This document shows positions 47,501-58,300 of a DNA stretch of 64,000 nucleotides, piece by piece; the stretch's first letter is position 1; every line of letters begins with the position of its first letter. The position numbers were made by a program, and so were the translations under genes. Below the pieces are notes generated by a model. That model was given only the letters and a program-made list of their open reading frames with translations, ran no database searches and was not told the origin of the DNA. Origin of the DNA: Arenicola marina (Eukaryota > Annelida > Polychaeta > Arenicolidae); NCBI GenBank assembly GCA_964019135.1, contig OZ025249.1:19245088-19309087 (forward strand), given 5' to 3'.

Positions 47501-50500
47501 CGAGGTGGCTCTTGATATGTGTATTCGTTATTGTCAACCTCATTAAATAAATAAATTCATAAAACAGCAAAAGGGGATGAGCAATCTGTCTTCACCATGA
47601 GTCCATAAACTCCCAAGCGGCCGGTGACTTTGTAGAATAGGCAATCAGTTCCCCTTGAGTTAGCATGTAGCATAGCATTCAAGCAGGCTTGCGGGGCAGT
47701 ACCACTGGAAAGTAAGTAAACAGTACGCTTTTATGTAGAACATGCTCATTACAGCACTCATTAATTATAATCTTATAGTAAACTATCACTCGTAGAAATA
47801 TACATAAATAATACATATATATGGACATAAATTATAATTTTTTTTGATGAAATGCCTTGGACACATTATCTGATATAAAAATATAAAATAAAATATGAAA
47901 TATTGCTGTATGAGTAACTTTAAAGTAAATCAAAGCCAAATGCCAGTGAAATAAAAATACCAATGTATTGATCCATCACTAGGTAAAGTTGCATATCTAG
48001 CTTTCCCACCAAAACTAAAGAGGTCGAAATACAAATAAGAATCAGTCCTTGAATATTTCAAGATTTCTTTTGTCTATACTCCATGCATGCCAGACGAGCA
48101 AATGGAGGCTCTCAGCCCTGACCATGATATCAATTTACCATAAGTTTTCATTTTAGTGGTAAAGGTTATCAGTTTGTGCACTTTTCCATGCTTTGTTATA
48201 AGCAGCAGTGCTGCAGCAGAGTTTTGCTGTGTCCAGGGATAGATATGTTTGCCATATCACAGCCGAAACAGGGGTGTTTATCAGCTTTCTGAATTTATAG
48301 AATGATACAATTGACTTTTCTGCAAATTTTGATATAAATTTCGCCTGGGCTTAGTTTTGGCGGGAAAGAGCTTGATATGCAACTTTAAGAAAGATACATC
48401 AACAATTATATTATAAACATATCTATAAATACATACCTTATCTCTTTCAAGTTCCTATGTTGTATTAAATGCAATATTTCCTTCTGGCTCAAAGGTTTCT
48501 TTGGATAAGCTTCAAACACCTGAAAACAGGAGACAAAAATGCAAGTGTCAATGGGGGTGTAAAATAAACTGTTAGGCCTCCACTTCTTGTTTCATTGTTT
48601 CAGAGAGGATGTGTTATCCCATCTGTCATATAAAGCACTTTAACTAAATTTAACATTTCAAATGCGAGGGTGTGGCTATACCACAATTTCGGCCTTTCTC
48701 TTTGAAAATAGATGATACTTGGTTATTGTCTAGACATCTCTTAGAAAGCTTAAGTATATCTATATTAACAATACTGAAGAAATTAAGAAGCATTAAAATG
48801 TGATATAACAGTCAAATGCTTTATTCTGAATCATGCTAATCACAGGTGGAAGGCTAATGTGCTGCTTGCCTTAAAGACCTGTGAATGGTCATATCATCTA
48901 CCCTGTTGAAGTATTTACGCTGTACTAATCACACACCTCATCCTCTCACTGGATAACAGCGGTCTATACAAGTCTTGGACTCAGCAGTGAGTATGTTATA
49001 AGATACTGCAGTATTTAGCCAGTCTGACCAAATACAGTATTGAGCAAATTTTCAAACCATACAGGCTGCATTTGATCAGATTGAATGTTAAAGACATAAG
49101 GAAAAGGGGTACAGGGACCTTTCACAGCCCTCCATAACATATGTTGTTTGCAAAACCTATAATAGAGGAAAAATTTGAACCATAACAGGCTGTTGTTTGA
49201 GAAATAACATTTGAAAAATCAGACTAGAAGAATCAGTAATAGTCAGAACCAATCAACAGGATAATGATGCAATGACTATGGCAAGTATTGTCTGTCTCAG
49301 ATAGATTGATTCAGTCATATAAATATAATATAAGATAAGCTGCAAATCCATTAAAGACAGACTGTGCTAGACATCTGCTGTATTATTGGCATGTGAGGAA
49401 TTAATTACCTTAATCTGTACAGAGCTAAATGAGTGCTGCATGAATAATCTACTGTATGATTGATCCTGGAACACAAGTCCCAGGGGGGGATGTACTACAT
49501 TACTACTGTGGTGTGGGGTGCACATACTGCCCAGAATATAGAAGACATATGGAGAGCATTGGTTGAAAAAGGCATCCAAAATAGATATGACAATCATGAC
49601 AATGCATATGGATGTTAATTATTTGAATACTTTCGATATCAACTGGAATATATAGTCAAGAGCTGAAATTTTATTTCAACATTTTCAATATCAACAGGAA
49701 CTCAGGATCCAAGTGCTGTATGAATACTCTTACATGCTATTTGTATATATCTATATATATACACATACACTCTCCAGGCTTGGTTGATAGGAGGAAGGGC
49801 ATGACAGTCATATATTGGCTGCCTTGATAGCTCAATAGGTTAGTGCGCTGGCATTCAGCCCTCTGGCTACCTGAGAGCCTAACAGCATGTGGATCAGTGG
49901 ATAGATGGGGGTGGAGCAGCAGTCACATGAATGATGCCATGCAAATAGTAAATCAACTTATTGGGCGCATTTCTTTGGTAACCCGGGTATATCCCTATGG
50001 TGGACTGAATATGCACATTATGCATTGGTTCACCACCAAACACTTCTTTCACCCAGGTATAGGTGCGCGAGCATGCATTCGGTATGCCGATGTGCCCAGT
50101 TCTAAACAGCACAGGGCATTCGGGAGAAGATGGTAGCTGGTTGAAAGGTGATGAGAGTAGATTAGTTTCAGTGCCTCAATGTGCACCCGATGTGAACGGT
50201 ATATACATTTCATTGGAATAGGCATATTCCTATTGGCATACTCGGAAGTTTCCTGTCACATGTTGCGAGCCTGGGGCGGGATACCAAACCTGGCCCAAAG
50301 AAATGTGCCCATTGTTATGGGATGTACAAATAGCCAGAGCATTAAAACTAATTGAGGCCTATTGAGAAAATTTTGAAAGGAATCTGAATTGTTCAAATCC
50401 TGTTGACTTTGGTCATGTTCTTTAAAATTAAATTGAGGTACGTCAGTGTCACTGAGTGACTCAGTCAGTGTCAGTAACACTGACACTGTGCTTGAACAAG

Positions 50501-50904
50501 TTAGTTTCATTGTAATTGTAAGTGTAACTGTGTAAGGTCTAAGCCTAGAGAATCAGGGAATAAGGAAGGTAGTTTTAATAAATTAAAACTTACACCGGGG
50601 CACAAGATCTAGCTTTTAATTTCGATGATTAGGAGCAGCATGCGATGCATAACATTCCGACCTTAAGGTTTAACAAGAGACTCAAACTTCAAGTAAACCT
50701 GGTAAACAGGTAAAGTCACTAAAGCCACTAGACTTCTAAAGACTCAACATCATGAATCATGATTTTTGAACATTTGACGCATTTGAGGATTTCCACAGCG
50801 TCAGCGACAATGAGAACATCAATAACTACCATTATAGCAGCCTCAGCCCACGTCCGTCCTTTCTTTTTCTTTTGGTGTTTCTCTTTATTGCTTTCTGATT
50901 GCAT
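35557..50904 (-). CDS. ASXL: ASXL (Additional sex combs-like), complete, 12 coding exons
   Basis: Polycomb-group scaffold. ASXL proteins bind and activate the BAP1/Calypso deubiquitinase that removes ubiquitin from histone H2A in the nucleus. Coding exons (minus, 5' to 3'): 50904-50830, 48519-48437, 47704-47596, 47171-47018, 46508-46116, 42460-42252, 41901-41788, 41109-41000, 39943-39870, 39240-39164, 38977-38946, 38578-35557. All junctions are GT-AG and all phases agree. The sum is 4,452 nt, or 1,483 residues, near human ASXL1 and ASXL2 in length. HARE-HTH is at about 17-89, DEUBAD at about 372-476 and a PHD finger at 1447-1483. One gene here against three in vertebrates suggests the pre-duplication state. 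It is head to head with the CCDC178-like gene. The exon 4 donor was chosen by phase (see that exon). Confidence 0.93.
35868..36010 (-). repeat. ASXL: Coding minisatellite in ASXL (15-bp unit)
   Basis: About nine copies of CTGGTGGGCCTGACC on plus, giving GQAHQ repeats in the protein (with T and Y variants). It keeps frame because the unit is 15 bp, and probably varies in length between individuals. Confidence 0.9.
36935..37095 (-). repeat. ASXL: Coding minisatellite in ASXL (45-bp unit)
   Basis: Three near-identical 45-bp units (plus GGGTCAGCGTTTGTTGGGCC core) encode [15 protein letters not shown] repeats, a Gln/Leu-rich segment of the low-complexity body. Confidence 0.88.
38946..38977 (-). 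CDS. ASXL: ASXL micro-exon 11 (32 nt)
   Basis: Acceptor TTTTTTGCAG, encodes [10 protein letters not shown], donor ATAA|GTAAGT. The two final bases join exon 12 to complete a lysine. It is homologous to the segment after PWK that ends the DEUBAD in vertebrates. Confidence 0.85.
39164..39240 (-). CDS. ASXL: ASXL exon 10 (DEUBAD helix)
   Basis: Encodes [20 protein letters not shown] then LDPWK. It matches the charged helix of the family that ends in a WK pair. Donor AAG|GTAGCG. Confidence 0.93.
39870..39943 (-). CDS. ASXL: ASXL exon 9 (DEUBAD, NEF motif)
   Basis: Encodes [20 protein letters not shown]. The NNEFF segment is the conserved DEUBAD core that contacts BAP1-type deubiquitinases. Donor GAAG|GTAGGT. 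Confidence 0.94.
40322..41013 (-). repeat. ASXL: 77-bp minisatellite at the start of ASXL intron 8, with copied splice donors
   Basis: Nine copies at 77-bp spacing (starts 40322, 40399, 40476, 40553, 40630, 40707, 40784, 40861, 40938). Each contains on the minus strand CCGACTCCGCTCTCAG then GTACACGCC, that is, the last 16 exon bases plus the donor. The copy next to the exon differs by single bases; the eight others are almost identical, suggesting recent homogenisation. Confidence 0.95.
41000..41109 (-). CDS. ASXL: ASXL exon 8 (DEUBAD)
   Basis: Encodes [20 protein letters not shown], the LLPGCDR turn and GSDSALR. The donor CTCAG|GTACAC is the first of nine copies: the last 16 exon bases and the donor are part of the 77-bp minisatellite that fills the start of intron 8. 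Confidence 0.93.
41788..41901 (-). CDS. ASXL: ASXL exon 7 (start of DEUBAD)
   Basis: Encodes PRKRTGQRL and then [16 protein letters not shown]. The SILVNTNL string is diagnostic of the ASXL DEUBAD entry. Acceptor TTTTCTTCAG, donor AAG|GTGAGT, both strong. Confidence 0.94.
42252..42460 (-). CDS. ASXL: ASXL exon 6 (Ser/Gly-rich linker)
   Basis: Encodes [19 protein letters not shown], a glycine stretch, and at the end [14 protein letters not shown] before donor AAG|GTCAGG. The acceptor (CTCTGTACAG) lies at the very edge of the large 34-bp minisatellite of intron 5. Confidence 0.85.
42494..45976 (-). repeat. ASXL: 34-bp minisatellite filling ASXL intron 5
   Basis: About 100 copies of a 34-bp unit (plus TTAAAGACAGAGGGCATTGG then GGTGAGGGTCCATG), with 30-bp versions (GACAGGACATTGGGG) mixed in. 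It occupies about 95 percent of the intron between exons 5 and 6. On the transcribed strand each unit has a pyrimidine tract CCCTCTGTCTTT. Confidence 0.95.
46116..46508 (-). CDS. ASXL: ASXL exon 5 (linker with basic tail)
   Basis: Acceptor CCTTTGTCCAG. 130 residues beginning [12 protein letters not shown], then a low-complexity Ala/Pro/Gly segment and the strongly basic [18 protein letters not shown], a likely nuclear localisation signal. The donor TATG|GTTAGT leaves one base for the aspartate codon completed by exon 6. Confidence 0.87.
46632..46661 (+). mobile_element. Short SINE remnant in ASXL intron 4
   Basis: GAAGTAAGACCTGGGGTCTT TATCCTGCA resembles GAAGAAGGACATGGGATCTT and TATCCTGCG of the SINE at 55688-55930. 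Only about 30 bp, so weak. Confidence 0.35.
47018..47171 (-). CDS. ASXL: ASXL exon 4 (acidic linker)
   Basis: Encodes [20 protein letters not shown] and on to a basic ERKKEK end. I chose the donor at 47017 (AAAG|GTGAGA) because it supplies the single base that exon 5 needs. A competing donor AAG|GTAGTA, 27 nt further on, would put exon 5 out of frame. Confidence 0.82.
47596..47704 (-). CDS. ASXL: ASXL exon 3 (end of HARE-HTH)
   Basis: Encodes [17 protein letters not shown] followed by [15 protein letters not shown]. This is the ASXL HARE-HTH second half, with the conserved [10 protein letters not shown] and FYKV-GR-GVY signatures. Acceptor CTTTCCAG, donor ATG|GTGAAG. This exon had no start codon of its own and was found by homology and phase. 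Confidence 0.92.
48063..48390 (+). mobile_element. Dispersed repeat family A, copy 2 (ASXL intron 2)
   Basis: Homologous over about 330 bp to 33589-33910. Its right end lies 46 bp from the exon 2 donor. Differences are substitutions and short indels, so the two copies are not recent. Confidence 0.8.
48437..48519 (-). CDS. ASXL: ASXL exon 2 (HARE-HTH)
   Basis: Acceptor TGTTTTCAG, phase 0 in. Encodes [20 protein letters not shown] and then HRNLKEI, the HTH core of the HARE domain. The donor AG|GTATGT leaves two bases, which join exon 3 to make a serine codon. Confidence 0.92.
49819..49900 (+). mobile_element. SINE head copy in ASXL intron 1
   Basis: Reads GATAGCTCAATAGGTTAGTG then CATTCAGCCCTCTGGCTACC and CATGTGGATCAGTGG, matching the tRNA-like head of the SINE at 55688-55930 for about 80 bp. 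The B-box and body are lost. Confidence 0.65.
50830..50904 (-). CDS. ASXL: ASXL exon 1 (start codon, start of HARE-HTH)
   Basis: The start ATG opens [20 protein letters not shown], 25 codons in all, ending in an ATG|GTAGTT donor. The lysine-rich lead followed by TWAEAA is the family signature at the beginning of the HARE-HTH domain. Confidence 0.9.
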
Positions 50905-52300
50905 GTTGATTTGTTTGGTGTGATATATTTTACAGCGAATGATATATTAGAATATATTTCGAGTTCATCGGCGATCATTGTCCGCCATTTTCGGCCATCT
51001 TGGTGATATCGGGCGTCACGTGATCATTCACGAGACTTCAAGCCGTGGTGACTTTTGTTTCCTAGCAGCCAGGCGCGTCAAAATGGCCGACAAAGGAAGA
51101 GGTTATGCCACCTGGCCACTAGGATATTAGCATAAGGAGTCGTTCTCATTCGAATCGTTTTGATATTTATATGCACAAATTCCAGGTATATTTAGTTATG
51201 GCTTAGCCACAGACTCGTAGTGAATCAATCCTCCTGCACCAATCTGTTGACAACCACAAAACAAAAGATTTCGAAAGTCAACAGTTTTTGACCGTCTTGA
51301 ACTGAAGTTCTAAGCTTATCAACTTGTCTTGTGACTTGTCACTTGAAAGATATCACATTCCACCCGTTCTTGAATAGACTAGGCCTAGTCAATTGAAGAA
51401 AGGGTGGAATGTGATTTCCAGGCCCATCGCTACCTAACCAGCTAACGTCACATTCATTAATCCTCTTTATTTTCGTATTTACAGCTCTTTTCTGTATTAT
51501 TAAAAGAGAAAATTGCATGTGATGAAGCTCCATTGTCATTGACTAAAAAGCAATGGCATATATATAAACAGCCGTTAAGGTATGCAAGACTACTGTGGCA
51601 CCACCTAGCGAATACAATTTAAATGTTACCATTTTTCGACTTTGCAAGCATTACCTCTTTTCAAAATCTCGATATTAATACAATGTACGTAACAGGAAAT
51701 AGATCTAATCGAAACTAAAAATATCAGGACCTTTGGCCAATTTTTTTTTTATCCCCGAATTTGCGTAAGTGCATGACAATGCTGAGTTTCCATATAGCCT
51801 AAGGGTTTGAGTGGGATGCTTTAAGCTCACATTGCAAAAAAACTAGCCTGAAAACCTATCAATATTATTGTATTATTCTTGTAAGTATATAACAAAGTAC
51901 TCTGTGTACAAATATCAGGATGTTTTACCATCTTTTTTCTTTTTTACCAATAAAAATAAGTTAATATATCCGAAACTTCTATAGGACTCCATGTTAAAGT
52001 GTTAAAGGCGGTGGAGGAGTTTTACCTCACATTTTGGAAAAAGTAGCCGAAAACACCTTTTGTTTCATTATTGCTTAGTAATAAACATATAAAAGATGTA
52101 TCTGGAACAACATATATGGAACAATATAGTTTCCTAATTATGATACAGGAAGTACAAGGTAATCTGTAACAATTAAGACTTCTCATTAGCTGAAAATATA
52201 ATGGTAAAGTATATAAAGCAATCATGCAACCCTTTGATCAATACCAATGAAGTATTAATTCAAATGCATGTATAGAATTGTATGGTCTGCTTATTTTTCA
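50905..52300. promoter_or_regulatory. Head-to-head intergenic region, probable shared promoter
   Basis: About 1.4 kb between the ASXL start codon and the first coding exon of the CCDC178-like gene, transcribed away from each other. Close to the ASXL side there are YY1-like GCCATTTT (50984-50991), GCCATCTT (50994-51001) and AAAATGGC (51080-51087), and a palindromic E-box TCACGTGA (51016-51023). No TATA box is placed convincingly. The CCDC178 side has an acceptor (TTTTTCAG) just before its ATG, implying an upstream untranslated exon somewhere here. Confidence 0.5.
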
Positions 52301-52305
52301 GGATC

Positions 52306-52351
52306 ATGAAAATATCCAATGATTCACCTGCTAGTGCTATGCTAGATACAG
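52306..52351 (+). CDS. CCDC178: CCDC178-like exon 1
   Basis: The ATG at 52306 begins MKISNDSPASAMLDT. A good acceptor (TTATTTTTCAG) lies four bases upstream, so the transcript probably has an earlier untranslated exon. Donor ACAG|GTATGT. An earlier start in an unseen exon cannot be excluded. Confidence 0.7.
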
Positions 52352-55300
52352 GTATGTTTCTAAATTTATTTTGAAGTTGCTCTTAAAGGTTTCTCCATTG
52401 TAATTGCTTGCTAAAACTTCAACAGGTATACAGAGCTATTGCATAAGTGGTTGCTTTAATTTGGGCTTAATTCTTACTTAAAGAATATAGACTGTAAATA
52501 GTTTGCTGTATATTGTTGGCCAAAATGACCATATATAATTGATTTTATGCAGCTCATGATGATGACGAGGAGGACATCGGCTTGGACAGTATTTCAGAAG
52601 CTGGTGGTAAATATGGTATAGGGCTGTACAGTTCACATGATCGGAACACAAGACCCAAACAAGCATACATGCTCCATGATGAAGTATATAGGCAGCTATA
52701 AGTCAATTTTTTTCCATGTTAATTTTAAGGACTATGGGTCTCATTTCACTAAACATAGTTATGAGAGGTATATAGCTAGCCTCACTGTATAACTGAGGTT
52801 TCATTTTGTATAATTTTTACTTTTAATATTGTAGATACAGTTGCACCACTGCCTGAGGGATGGCCAAAAATTCCACAGATTTTTAAGATGCATAGTTGGA
52901 ACTTTTCAACTACAGTTTCCCCAAGTGTGGAAAAAGCAACATCTCATCTTGAAATGTTGCAAAATGTTATAGAGGAAAGGTTCAGACAAACTCCCTCTGA
53001 GGTTTTGAGTCGAGACTCTACCTTTGTTACAAAGGATAGACACCAGAAGTTCTCAGGTAAATGCCTAGGTATATTTAAACTTTTAATGCTCAATAATTTT
53101 GAAGTCAGTAGGGTAATACTACCAGTAAATAATTCAGCATAACTTAGAATGCAGAATATGGGCTTTAAAAGAGCTTGAAATAATATGGCAATAAACACAA
53201 TGTGGTGACATACTGTGTACCTGTTGCTCCATGATTGTATTTCCGTCTTGTATATGTTTTAATAATTACCGGTACGTTTGACAAGGTTCAAGTCGGAAAC
53301 AACTGACATTTGAGACAACCCAACAACATGAGACAAGCCTGTCTATTGAGGGCATAGGTGCTACTGCTGATTTAGGTGATTATTTGAGTCTAGAAAAAAT
53401 TCAATCAGTTGTTTATCTAATAAAATATATGAATACAGCTAATATCAGTTTATATGGTCATGTGATTGCATGAGAATACTTTATCCGATTGAAAGCACTT
53501 TTGAAATATAAATATGATTTAATAGAAATATATAACTATATCGATTTCATCTTTCATTGATTACATGAATGGCGAAGGTAAATGTCACTGTCTGGTTTTC
53601 CCTATATTGGTGCATGTAGATAAGCCAGGGGCGAGGACCGTTGAGTGGCGGGATGAGGGCAGCGGGCCATACCTGGGCGCTGAGGAGGTGGTGGAGGAGG
53701 TGGTCACCCTGCTCGCCAAGCTAGAAAACGACCGACAGGAGACCAGGGCCGCCCTACAGCGGGAAAGGGAGAGAGTGGTCCGTCTGGGAGCCAGCATAGA
53801 CAGCCTGTCTCTGCAGCGCATGTCGGAGTTGCCGCTCGCCGTGCAAAGAGGTAAATGAGAAATCACATCTTTATATACTTAGTGACCTTAGAATTACCTC
53901 AACATTCGTTAGCAAAGTGGTAGATCGCGGGCGGAACTTTTCTAAAGCTTGAAGTGAATTTTGTTCGAATCCCAACAAACCAAATTGATGTCCCACAAAG
54001 ATATTTTTAGTGATGTTTTTTTATAAAAACTGGTTGTACTTCCACGTTTATAGTGGATTAATAATTGAATAGATGATTAAGTTGGTTTGTTTTTGTCTAC
54101 AGAGCATGAAGCTTGTGCGATGGATATCAATGAACTGAAATGGCACTTGGCCTACCGGACCCGACTAGAGACCCGGATACAGAACAAGGTGTCGGTTGCC
54201 GAAACCCTCAACTCCAAACTAAAGGACGATATCGAATTTGTAAAAAAACATATGTAAGTATATATATGAGACAAAGAATTGATGTCGGAAACTGACAAAT
54301 TGTGTATGTTAGAAATCAAAACGAAAACGTCAGTTCGCACGACCTGCACCATGCATCTAGCAGCAAATGTTCATTTTCACGCTGTTCCTCGATCGCCTTG
54401 TCGCGAACGCGCATGACTAGAGCATGGACGTGGGCAAAGAACTTATGAGGCAGTAACACTTCAGTTTCTGATATACATAAGGATTTTCTAAAACGTTGGA
54501 ATAGTTCTTTATTTTCCTTTGGCCTTGTTCATGGGTCAAAGTCATTCAAATAAAAGTTTCGGGCAGACGCTACTTGGCGGCGTGGTGAATTCAATCAATT
54601 AGCCCCATTATCCCCAAGTAGCCCCGCTCCCAGAAACGTCACGCAGGGTTGTGTGAGCAATAACCTAGATGATTGAAGTCCTGCTTCAAACTGTATATTT
54701 CATTCTACCAAGGTCTGATGTTTTCGGTAACCTGAGGTTTGGGGCTCTAGCCTATTACCACCGTAGACTTATTGCGAGAATATTTGGAAAAGAAATATTG
54801 TTGATTTAACTATTATTAATTATCGTATTAATTTTGACATACGGCTTTGCACTTGCTAACTTTACATTTTGGTATGTTTACAATGCAGACCACTTGTACA
54901 AGAGAAGTTGGATCTTGAACAAGATGCGATGGACAGAATAGAACTAGCCCAAATGGAGGTATATATATGAAATATTTGAGCTTCTGATTTAAATGGGGTC
55001 GTCAAATGTTATTACGAATGTAGTACAGTTGTATATTACGAAATACACAGGGTGAATAATCTGTCTTATGGATTAAATTCGAATTCTTGTGGTAAGTTAA
55101 GTTAATGATGATTAATTTCAAAGATCTGCATGATCTTGCATTATACATACAATTCCCTCTAATACATTTTTTGTTTGAGAGTATATGTGTTTTTAGATGT
55201 ACCTTAATTGCATCTATAGACAGACGATGAGTTGGCGGTGACGAATGAACGCTTTGACAACGTGGAGAACAAGTCAGACGAGGCCTTTGCGAAGGCACAG

Positions 55301-58300
55301 CAGGAAAGAAACTTACTGAAAGAAGACTTGGACCATGTTCGGACTGAACTTCAGACTGCCAGGTGGGTGACAATGGCTACACCTTCTACCCGATTATATG
55401 AACCAGCACTTATTTGAGGAAACCTATGGTAAAAGGTTTACCTTTTCTGTGTGATATTGTGTGGATTGCTTTTTTTTTTATATATATGATTTATTTCCAT
55501 AATAGTACAACGATAATTACAATATTGAGCATAGCCCGGGCCACAGGTGAAAAACGCGTAACAAGTTTATAATAAGTAGTAGCGCATTCAGGATTCTGCA
55601 AGTGGTTTCCATTACCGCTTTAAAATCTGTTCAGATAAATTTTGCTGATGTTTCTATTGTGTGGATTGCTGGTTTGTTGTAATATTCAGGACGCTTTAAC
55701 CAATTCTGGTCATATCGCGTCAATGGGCGAAGAAAGGGAAGAACAGAGCCCTATCCCAGAAGTAACTCCCTACTATTTCCGAAGAAGGACATGGGATCTT
55801 TATCCTGCGACCACATAGATATGACCACAGCGGGGCTCGAACCAACGATCCACGTGCCGTTAGCCTCTCAGGTGGCCAGAGGGCTCAATGCGAGCGATCA
55901 AACCCATTGAGCTATCGGGGCGGCCCCTGATATTGAGTGGAAAGCGAACCAGTGATGCCACACTTGAGTATGGCGGTTATCATCACTTTCATTTTATAAC
56001 ATTGTAAACATTGTTAGATGGCTGACCGCGTGGATGTTTCCGGCGATCTTTGTGCACACATGGACTAAGTGGGCTTTCTGGGACAATAAAAAGAATGAAT
56101 GACATTGTGAAGCGATTCTTCAGATTCAGATGCCGATCGACGATGGAACCGGGGTTTGTTGGTCTGAAGCCAAGTGTGCTACCAACTGAGGTACGAGGGC
56201 TCCGATGGGTTAGATGACTGAAGCAATAGTTTATTGGTGTACTGTCTTCTCCTTTGTAGCAATGCTTTGTCGAACGCCAAAAAGACGCACGATTCCTACG
56301 TGCACAGCTGCCACGACTACCGTACGACCGCGCAAAGAAACGCGGAAGAGCTGAAAGAGCAGAAAACCAAAGAACAGAACGCACAGGCCACCGAGGAAAG
56401 ACTGGTTAGGAAGGTACGTTATGTATTCAACTTCGAACCTGGTATACCCTTAATATTAAGGATGCGTACCGGTATCTTTCTTTGTGATTGGTCACATATC
56501 TACTTGCCTATACTGACAACAAAGAAAAAGTGATGCTTTTTAGCCGATAACCAGGCTCGTTTAAACAGAGTTTTGGACGAGTTAGCCACTCCAGATGAAA
56601 CCAACTTCTCTGATGTAGAAGACAACATACAAGTATAATATAAATGAAATGTGAAGGATTAATGCTCACCCTACCCGTATAAGTTTGCACACGTCGCGTT
56701 CTTTTGTCATCTCAGGTGAAGGAGTTACAGGACCAAATCAAGGCAGCAGAGTTTGAACACAGGAAACTCGACAACGAGCTGAAACTCTTGACTACCAAGT
56801 ACGAGAACAACGTACGTCCATATTTATATTATTATAGAATGGTGTTTTGGGCCACCCTTGTGCACATGTAGGCTAAGCCATGACGAGAGATATATGAAGC
56901 CCCAGATTCACAGTGCCGAGCGTGGTCAATGGTTGAACCTGTGTTTGAGGTATAAAGCCCAGAGAGAAACTCCTCTAAACTGAATTTCAGAGGATTCGTT
57001 TATAATTGATGTTTGAGTGATGTGCAGTTTGATTTCCATTCTTGAGCATGTAACGTGAGCTCAGATTTAGTCGACGAAGTTCTGTACTTCTCACATCAAG
57101 CTCATCCTCCAATCACGAGGACTCTCATGATTTAAACTCATGACTCTAGTTTGGCATCCGGATCGCGTGAGGCTGCAAAAAAAGCGGCGAAAAACCGTAA
57201 CCTAAAGCGCAACTCGTTCTATTTACACTAATATACACTAAATATATTTTAGGACCTACAGTTTTTTCCAATCGACTGTGTGCGTGAGTTTTACCATAAG
57301 ACGCTTAGCGGTGATGTTATAATTCGGAATTAATTCCCGCTTTGCCTTCCACGGGGTCCACACCCGCCTCGCACACCGGCGCTTCAGGAGCGGCTGTATG
57401 CCGACAGCGTGGCTCGCCGGAAACAGGAAGTCGCTGACCGGACCGATAAGCTTCGGCAGCTGACGAGGTCCAACAACGAGCACGACATGGACATCGAAGA
57501 CATCGGCAAGAAAAATCTCAACTGGTTAGTCAGTCGTAGGTAGCAGGGGCTTTAACGTGTAAATCGGAAGAATTAAAGGTCAGAAGGTCAAACGCTGCGG
57601 GCTTTACTTCTCAATTGAGCTATATAATATTGATTTATGTCTGGTGTCATGTTTAAGCGGGTAACTTTGTTCAGTAACCAGATAAAACAGTGCGACCAAA
57701 TAAGAATGAATAGCAATTATACTAAACACCCGAGAGGAATAGAAGACACGCTCTTTCGTATTTGTACTCTGATGAATAGTGAATGATTGTCCCGTTTGAA
57801 AATTACGCCGATTGGGCACTTGATGATGTGCTCATTATGGTGTTGGATAGCATCCGCCAGAAGCAGCTGGATGAGCGGAACCTGGAGCGCATGGCCAAAG
57901 AGGTGGCGCGGACGGAGGAGCAGGCGGAACTAGCCCAGGAGGAACTCTCCAACGTCTTCATCATCAACAGAGCCGTCCAGGAACAGTTGCGCAAGGAGGA
58001 AGAGAAATGTATTCAGTCCGAGATGGCTCTCAGGGTCAGTACCAAGGCTTTCAGTGTCAGTACCAAGGCTCTCAGGGTGAGTACCAAGGCTTTCAGGGCC
58101 AGTACCAAGGCTCTCAGGGTCAGTACCAAGGCTCTCAGTGTCCGTACCAAGGCTCTCAGGGTCAGTACCAAGGCTCTCAGGGTCAGTACCAAGGCTTTCA
58201 GGGCCAGTACCAAGGCTCTCAGGGTCAGTACCAAGGCTCTCAGTGTCCGTACCAAGGCTCTCAGGGTCAGTACCAAGGCTCTCAGGGTCAGTACCAAAGC

